Assembly: GCA_947179155.2 (NCBI GenBank)
Contig: OX359275.1
Span: forward strand, 637,501 to 701,500
DNA length: 64,000 bases
DNA from: Hedera helix
Lineage: Eukaryota; Streptophyta; Magnoliopsida; Apiales; Araliaceae
Direction: 5' to 3'
The number at the start of each line of letters is the position of its first letter. Within the stretch, counting starts at the first letter, position 1. Shown here piece by piece: positions 24,001 through 32,622 of this stretch. The notes beneath the pieces were generated by a model. The model was given only the letters and a program-made list of their open reading frames with translations, was not told the origin of the DNA and searched no databases. The position numbers were made by a program, and so were the translations under genes.

Positions 24001-27000
24001 CACTTGAGCAATGTTCGGATGTGGAACGATGATCCTTTATAGAACCTGCCCAATTTGCATCAGAAAAAACTTCAATCTTCATAGGTCCATGATTTGAGAA
24101 CAATATGCCCTTTCTAGGAGCGAATTTTAGATATCTTAAGATTCTATAGACAGTTTCAATGTGACAAAGCCGTGGATCAAGCATATATTGACTCATTACT
24201 TGGACAGTATACGAGATATCCGGTCTAGTATGGGAAAGGTATATCAATCAACCCACTAATCGTTGATATCTTTCCTTAATTCACCTATTAAGTGATGATT
24301 GACCTCAATAGGGTGAATTAGCAGGTTTTCATCCCAACATGCCTGTTTTTGTTAACAAGTCAAGAACATACTTTCTTTGTAATAAGATGCCACTTGAAGA
24401 TCTTGCAACTTCTGTACCTAGAAAGTATTCAAGAAGGCCAATATCCTTGATCTCAAATTCACTTACAAGTTTTGCTTTGAGATCGACTATCTCGTTATCA
24501 TCTCCAATCAACACAATGTCATCAACATAAACAATGAGAATGGTAATCTTACCATTTATCTGCTTGACAAACATAGTGTGATGTTCTCGACTCTGCTTGT
24601 ATCCAAATCTCACCATGGCTTTATAAAATCTGTCAAAGCTCTAGGGGACTGCTTCAACTCATTAAAGCCTTTCGTAATTTGCAGACTTTTCCCTTGGTTT
24701 TTGATGAAGTAAAACCAGGAGGAACTTTCATATATACTTCCTCTTCAAGATTACCATGGAGGAAAGCATTCTTCACATCAAGCTGCTGAAAGTTCCATCC
24801 AAAGTTTAAGAATAAAATTGATCTTTGCTGCTAGAGAAAATGTTTCCTGATAGTCAATTCCACAAGTCTTGAGTAAATCCTTTTGCAACAAGCCTGACTT
24901 TGAGTCTCTCAACTGACCCATCTGACTTTTGCTTCACTGTATATACACATTTGTATCCAACTGGTCCTTTCCCAAGTGTCATTCTTTTTCAAAGCATTCA
25001 TCTCTTCTACAATAGCTTTTTTCCATTTTTCATCTCTGATTACCTCTCTCCACCCCTGAGGAATAGAAATAGAAGACAAAGTAGAAATAAAGGAATGATA
25101 AGTGTTAGATAGATTATCATAAGACACAAAGTTTGAAATCAAATATTGGTACATGATCGAACTCCTTTTCTAAAAGCGATAGGAAGATCAACATCACTGA
25201 AAGGATTGGTATCACAATTATTAGTAGGGATATAAGAATTATTACCATTAGAATCAACCGGGCTAGAAGGCACTGGAGAAGGAGAAGGACCAGGGTCATA
25301 GCAGAGCTGTCGTGGTAGCTTAAGGGCACCCTTGTCCTTGTCTTCGCAAGAATAGGTCTTCAACACAGGCTTATCCAAATTGTCATGCGACTCCCCCTGA
25401 GAAGGATTACTAGAGACTACAGGAGAAATGATAGGAGGAACAGCACAACTAGGTTCAACAACCATCAACTCCTCAATATTAGTGTGATTATTCCCTTGAG
25501 GAGTAGATGAAGAAAGATAGATTCTGATTTCCAAAAGGTAACATCACGAATAACATAAACTTGGTTGGAAGGATGATGATAACATTTGTATTCTTTTTGA
25601 GTAGGAGAGTACCCAATAAAAACACACCGAAGGGATTTAGGGTCAAGTTTACCACGAGTAGGATTTTTATCTTGAACATAGCACACATCCAAATACTCGC
25701 GGAGAAAGTGAGGGACTAGAAAAACGTGGAAGGAGAGATATGGGGCTGTTGTTATTAAGAATCTGAGTGGGGAGCCGATTAATTAGAAAAGCAGTAGTAA
25801 GGATAACATCTCCCCAGAGAGATTTAGGTGTATGCATAGTGAACTCAAGTGTGCGGGCAATCTCAAGCAAATGATGGGTTTTTTTTTTTCTGTTACCCCA
25901 TTTTGTTCAAGGCTGTTCACACATGATGTTTGAAGGATAATGCCATTATCAGTAAGATAGGACTCAAAAGCACCATCAACATATTCACGACCATTGTTGC
26001 TATGTAAAATTTTATTTTGGCATCAAATTGAGTTTTTATTATTTTATGAAACTCTCGAAAACAAGAAAAAACTTCATTTTTTGAATGCAGGAGATAGAGC
26101 CAAGTAGTACGAGAATAGCAATCAATAAAACTAACAAAGACCAAAACAAGAAAGAACCCGAGAGGGTCCCCACACATCAGTATAAATAATAACAAAAGAT
26201 TCAGAATGATGTTTATTAGCAGAATAATTTGACCGTTTGTGTTTACCTAGTTCACAAGACTCGCAAAGAAATTGGTTTTTATTACACTGCTTTGTAAAAT
26301 GTGGAAATAAAGATTCTAAAACACTAAAAGAAGGATGTCCCGGACGCTGATGCCATTGATGGAGGGAAGCCAAACTAGAATCAAGGACAGATTGCAGAGC
26401 TTGAGTAGTAGTCCCATTCGCATCCAAAGACACACTAGATTGAGGAACATCTAGATAGTAGAGGCCACCTACTGCGCTACCACTACCAATTTTCTGCCCC
26501 ATTACCAAGTTCTGAAAAACACTGTGAGAAGGAAAGAATGTGACTGAATAATTTTTGAGATTTAGTTAGACGTTGAACAGATAACAGATTGGTTATAAAT
26601 AAAGGAACATGAAGAACAAAGGATAAGGATATGGTAGGAGTACAAACAACTGAACCTCTCCCCGAGATAGTTGAGAGAGACCCATCAACTACTAGGACCT
26701 TGTCTTTACCGGAACATGGTGTATAAGCGTCAAAAAATTTGATTTGAAGACCCCGTCATATGCTCTGAAGCACCTGAGTCAATAATCCAAGTTGAACATG
26801 CAGGTGAAACACTAAAGACATGAGAAAGTATAACTGACTGAGCATAGTGAGAAGATGCATTAGGAGCGCTAGAAGTAGAAGGGGTAGAATTGACATTAGA
26901 GTCCGAAATTCGACTATTTTCTAAGGAGTAAGAGCACTATTAACAATACTTGATTCTGTCATATTAAATAACAAGTGCAACTAGAATACCAAAACTTGCA

Positions 27001-30000
27001 GTACTTCTGACAAAATCACTTCCAATGACTGAACAATCAGCAACACCAATTAATAGAGGCTAATATACCTGATTACAGTAATTCCCCTGCAGCAAATGAA
27101 CGAAACCGTACCAAACAACGAGAAACCGAGAGAGTCCAGGTGCTCAGCTACTGCACATGTGTCTGGGGAAGAGAGACGAGTTGACCGTAACAATTGTCGC
27201 CAGAAAAAAGTCTCACGCGTGGAGTTGCTACTTCCCTGGTCATGGTTGCCCGGACGATCAAATCACGATTATGGCTTCAAAAATCTGATTTTAACTCAAG
27301 TTGCTGGCTGTTCTGAGAAAAAAACTCAGATTTGGACCAAGTTTTTTATGAAAAGGATTGACTAAGCGGATCAGGCTCTGATACTATGTAGAAACTAATA
27401 TTAGGTTAGAGAGAAAAGTCAGAAAAGTGGTGAATGAGATGTAATTTCCTTCTCATCATATCATTGTATTTAAACTACCAATTGGTTACAATTAAGGAGC
27501 AACAATCAAGGCTAAAATTAAGCTAGGCTACAATCAAGCTATACATTCCTAAATTAGCTATTTCCTAACTTAGCTGTAATTAGCTGTAATTAGGCTATCT
27601 ATTTACAATTCTATCACATATTAATGTTTCCAAATTTCTTTTGTTTTGTAGGTCCTGACTTATGCACAACAATCTAGAGAAAGATCAAACTACGAGCAGG
27701 CAGCTCTTAATGAAAGGATGCAAGAGTACAAAAGGCAGATTGATCGAGAGAGCAGGTGGTCGTCAAATGGTTCTAATGGATCTCCTAATGGAGATGGTAT
27801 ACAAGCCATAGGTAGAAGTTCACACAAAATGATTGATGCAGTGATGCAATCTGCTGCAAAGGGAAAGGTGACAAAATGATCCGAGTTATTGAGGACCTTT
27901 AGATTGTTATCTTTATTTGTATATTCTTTTGTCGTCCTTTCATCTGTTTGCTCTCAACTTATGCCTTAAATGCCATTTAAACTACATCAATATTACAGGT
28001 TCAAACCATTCGACAAGGTTATCTTTCAAAGCGTTCCTCAAATTTGAGAGGTGACTGGAAGAGAAGGTTTTTTGTTCTGGATAACCGTGGAATGTTATAT
28101 TATTATCGTAAACAAAGCAGTAAACCATCTGTAAGTGATTTTCTTGGAAAATATGTTTGGATGAAAAGGGGTTCTATTCTTATGTCTGCCCCTGCTTTTC
28201 AATATGGTTATTGAGTTTATATTCTTTAGGGGTCTGGCAGTCAACTTGCTGGTCAGAGGAATAGTTCTGAACTTGGTTCTGGGTTGCTGAGTCGGTGGCT
28301 TTCTTCTCATTATCATGGTGGCGTGCATGATGAGAAATCTGTTGCTCATCATACTGTCAACCTGCTGACATCAACAATAAAAGTTGATGCTGACCAGTCA
28401 GATCTGAGGTTTTGCTTCAGAATTATTTCACCAACAAAGAATTATACTTTGCAGGTAGACTTACTCCAGCTTGCACTAGTGAATTTCTAATAATTGATTT
28501 ATTTGCTAAATATTCAACTCAATTATTGACCCCAAATCTCCCTTAGAATTTCACTTGATCACTCTACTGCTGTGCTTCAGTTATATATGGCATTAAGCTT
28601 GATATTTCCATGAGGTCAGTGCTTTACTTTTGTTTGTCAATGCAGGCTGAAAGTGCCCTGGATCAAATGGATTGGATTGAAAAGATAACAGGGGTTATTG
28701 CTTCGTTACTGAGTTCTCAAACTCCTGATAGGGTAAATCCGCAAGCTCATATTTATGACTAGGACTTTAATTCGCATATTCATTTGTGACGGCTGCAGTC
28801 CGTGTTTATTTCAGTGTATGCTTGCTAGTCCCATGGGAAGTAGTCATCATCGATCTGCCAGTGACAGCAGTTCTTTTGAAAGTTCTGATTTTGATCACAC
28901 AGCTGTTGAGGAATACACAACCGAGAGGCTTGCCTCAGCACATCATGAACGTCCATCTAGAATTTCACACCATCAACGACCTGGTTCAAAAAGTGAGAAG
29001 CCGATTGACATGTTGCGAAGAGTAGGTGGAAATGATAAATGTGCTGATTGTGGGGCCCCTGAACCTGATTGGGCATCCTTAAATATTGGAGTTCTTGTAT
29101 GTATTGAATGTTCTGGCGTACACCGTAACCTTGGAGTGCACATATCCAAGGTAAACTTTTTAATTGGCCACTTGGCCTTTGTTTCTTTTTTGCAGTAGTA
29201 GAATATTGTCAGTAATTTACTTCATATTGTTTAGTAGGAGCAAAGAGATTTTTTGTTCATATCATGCTTAATACAAATGCTGAGTTGAAGAACTTACCGA
29301 ATTTGGTAGCAAACTAATTCAAGAACATGGTTGCTACCCAATTCAGGTAGTTCTTCAGCTCAGCATTTGTGTTAAAAATGTTTGTTGCTAACATATTCAC
29401 TTATCAAAGAAAAGAAAGGAGAAATAAGAGAAGATCCTATCATGTTCGATACAAGCGAGTCTTTAGATGATGATGAAATATTAGAAATGCATTGATATGG
29501 TACTTAGACCACTCTGCTAACCTCTAATCAATGTCATACCATTTAAGTTTGTGCACAGGTTTGACAGAATTGTCAGAAGTTTTGGATATAGCTAGTCTAA
29601 TATCATTATAGATAGTCTGGTACTATAGCAATCTCACTTGCTTCTGGGATTTCTTCAGTTTTTAATTGTGTGAAAATCTGTTTTGTTGTTATGGTTTTGC
29701 CTTCTGGTATACTCGTTAATCTTATATTTTCACATTGTATAACTTCCTAATAAGTAATATAAAGTATGTATGTATGTATCTTCTCCCAAAAATGCTTCTT
29801 AGTTAGATTCTGACACTGAACGATCTACGAAATGAATGTTTAAAATGTTTTTGTTTTGAAGTCAGTAGAGATGATATTTTAGCAGTTTATGTGTATGCAC
29901 CTACTTGGGGCTTCCTATTGGAAATTATAGTTTACTTGCTCGTACCTTTTCTTGTGGTTGACTTCCTGTCACAGGTAAGATCACTGACTCTTGATGTGAA

Positions 30001-32570
30001 AGTATGGGAACCTTCTGTTATCAATTTGTTTCAGTCTTTGGGCAATGCCTTTGCTAACTCAGTCTGGGAGGAAATGCTGCAAGCAAAAGGTGCCTTTCAG
30101 GTTGATCTTGTCCCTACAGGGTAAGTAGTCCACTCTTTCATTGAATATATTTATTGTCATTATATGTGTAGAGTTAACTATGAGTAATTTTATCGACTTG
30201 GTTTATTCTGTTTTATGTTATATTTCCAATTGGAGTTGCTAATATTACCTTGTGGATCTTGTACTGAAGCCCTTGCAAGCCTGAAAAATCTCAGCTCTTT
30301 TTTATCGGCAAGCCTAATCACGCTGATTCCATTTCAGTAAAGGAGAAGTTCATTCATGCAAAGGTGTAACTTTTCTTCAACTCTTGCCATGTACGTTTAA
30401 GTTTTATTTTATTTGAAGACAGTTCTCTATGTCTTCAGGTAGAGTATTATTTTCCTTGCTGTTCTCTGCACTTTCTGATGATCGTTTTACATAATCGTCA
30501 AGATTGTTGATGCTATATATTGAAATGTTACTTCATGAATGATGGATGTAATCATGCAAATACATAATTACATTGATCTGTGTATTTTATTAAATGCACG
30601 TAATAGTATGCTTGACATTAATAATCAGTTTTCATAATTCTTATCCATTTGCTGGAGTGTTGCTACATTTCAGTTCTAACTTAATGGCTCGAAGGAGTCT
30701 CTTTTAGTTTCTTGACTACAAAGACCAATACTGGATATCATATCTTATTAGTTAATACAGAAGCTTAAGAGTCTGCATAAACTGTTCCATTATTAAGGAC
30801 ATCTAGTTCTCTTGTTATTTTACTTCACTTAACTTCATGTTTTCCTGGTTCTGCTTAATCATCTATAGCAAGATGCAAGTATGGTGTTAAGTTACCAATT
30901 GTTCTGAAAGCTTAAGCTATTAGAGAGAAGGCCCAACAATGTAAATTATGCTTCATCAGCTTCAACTCTCCTCCTCACTTGCACATGGAAAGACAAACCA
31001 AGGTGCATCATAGTGCACAAACAGAGTGCAATTGCACTAATAACATAAAGAGAAACCAATTGCTTGCAAGTGGGGAAGTCTTGAACCCCCACGACCTTGC
31101 ATACCATGTCAAGTTACTAATTGTTCTAGAAGCTCGTGCTTTCACAGTCAAAGATTTGAAGAACAAAACATACTACTGCGTAAAGACTTTAGACTATTGA
31201 CTAGGCATAGCTTATTCTTCTCATAGGTGTCATGGTGTTGCCTAGGCGATGACTAGGCGTCTTGGCACTAGAGAAGGAGAGAAGGATAAGGCGATGCCTT
31301 AGACATCGAGTTGCCTAGGCTCACGCCTTGATAGCTGGCCTAAGTTATGCCTTGATAGCTGGCCTAAGTTATGTGATTAAGTAATTTTGTACCCACGACT
31401 CATCATAACCCAAGACTTGTAGTGTTTGATGGGTGTTGACTTGGTTTATTATTTATTTTCTTCGTAGTGGTTGTTAACTTGTTCTACTAGTTTTTAATAT
31501 CAAGTATTTTATTTTTGAATTTTGATTGTGAAGTATTCATGTAATTGTGTTTTTAATTGTATTATATAGTGTTAGTATGTTTAGAGTTTTAATGTATATA
31601 AAATTTTATTGTTTAATATATTTTTGAAGTAAAATAAATAAGTATAAATTGCATATTGTTAATGACTTGTAGCCATATGGAAGCCATGGCGGGCTCCTTA
31701 TCGCTTCGGCGTCCTGGCGGTCAACTACCGCCGCGTCTCAACATGGCGTTGTGACAACTGTGATTCTGCTCAAGTGATAATATATACTCCCTCCGTTCCA
31801 TAAAAAGAGTCCCATTTACAAATATTAAGAATGCATGTTATGATCCATGTTCACCCCAAAAATATTAGTGATGACATGATAATAAATTATGTCAAACTTG
31901 TGGATCTTGTGTCATTATATACTACAATCAATAAAAAGAGGCCACCTTTTGTAGAACAAAAAGAATTTACAAATGTGACTCCTTTTTGTTGAATAGAGGG
32001 AGTAGAATTCTGATGATTTTTAAGCTAAAGCTATGTGCACTTATGAAATTATGAGCTTTTGCGATGGGAATACTAATTTACCATTTCACGGTTAGGGAAT
32101 TGTCTTCAATATGTTTGAATCAATTCAAGATTACAAAAGGTGGAAAAATTCTAAAACAAATTGAAGACAATTCTATAATTGCTAAAAACCATATACATGT
32201 AGTTAGTTGCTAAAATATTGGTAATTATATTAGAAGTTCCTGGCAGATTGCCAGTGTCCCAAAGATTCAGAGATCATAATTTGTGTCTCTATAGAATGTT
32301 AATAGTTAAGTTGTATCTACATTTGTATTTTTCTAGGTACTACTCCCTCTTTAAATGCCTATTTTTAGGGTGGTTTTGTACACGGACTTTAAGGCATTCC
32401 ACAAAAATAATGTCTCTGTAGAATGTTAGAGTTAAGCTGCATCTCCATTTATATTTTTCTAAGTACTAGTCCCACTTTAAATGACAATTTTTAGGGTGGT
32501 TTTCGTCACGGACCTTAAGGCATGCCATAAACATATGTATGCATCATGTTTATAATACATTTTATATTCT

Positions 32571-32622
<52 letters not shown>

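Larger units (their letters stand above)
23276..27616 (-). mobile_element. Ty1/copia retrotransposon, gag-deleted and frameshifted
   Basis: An antisense element in an AGD3 intron with an exact 5-bp duplication, CATAT (23271-23275 and 27617-27621). The LTRs are 23276-23592 and 27387-27616, both TG...CA. 27368-27386 on - reads TAGTATCAGAGCC, the initiator tRNA-Met primer site. On -, in order, are a protease motif IIDSGASEHMTG near 26780, gag-pre-integrase and integrase at 25917-26508, reverse transcriptase with YVDDIVLIG (24329-24616), and RNase H (23600-24247). Several frameshifts split pol. Almost no gag sequence remains between the 5' leader and protease, so this copy cannot move by itself. 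Confidence 0.9.

Noticed and set aside
27096..27365. 89-codon + strand open frame
   Set aside because: It is antisense to the copia leader between gag remnant and primer site, with no domain.
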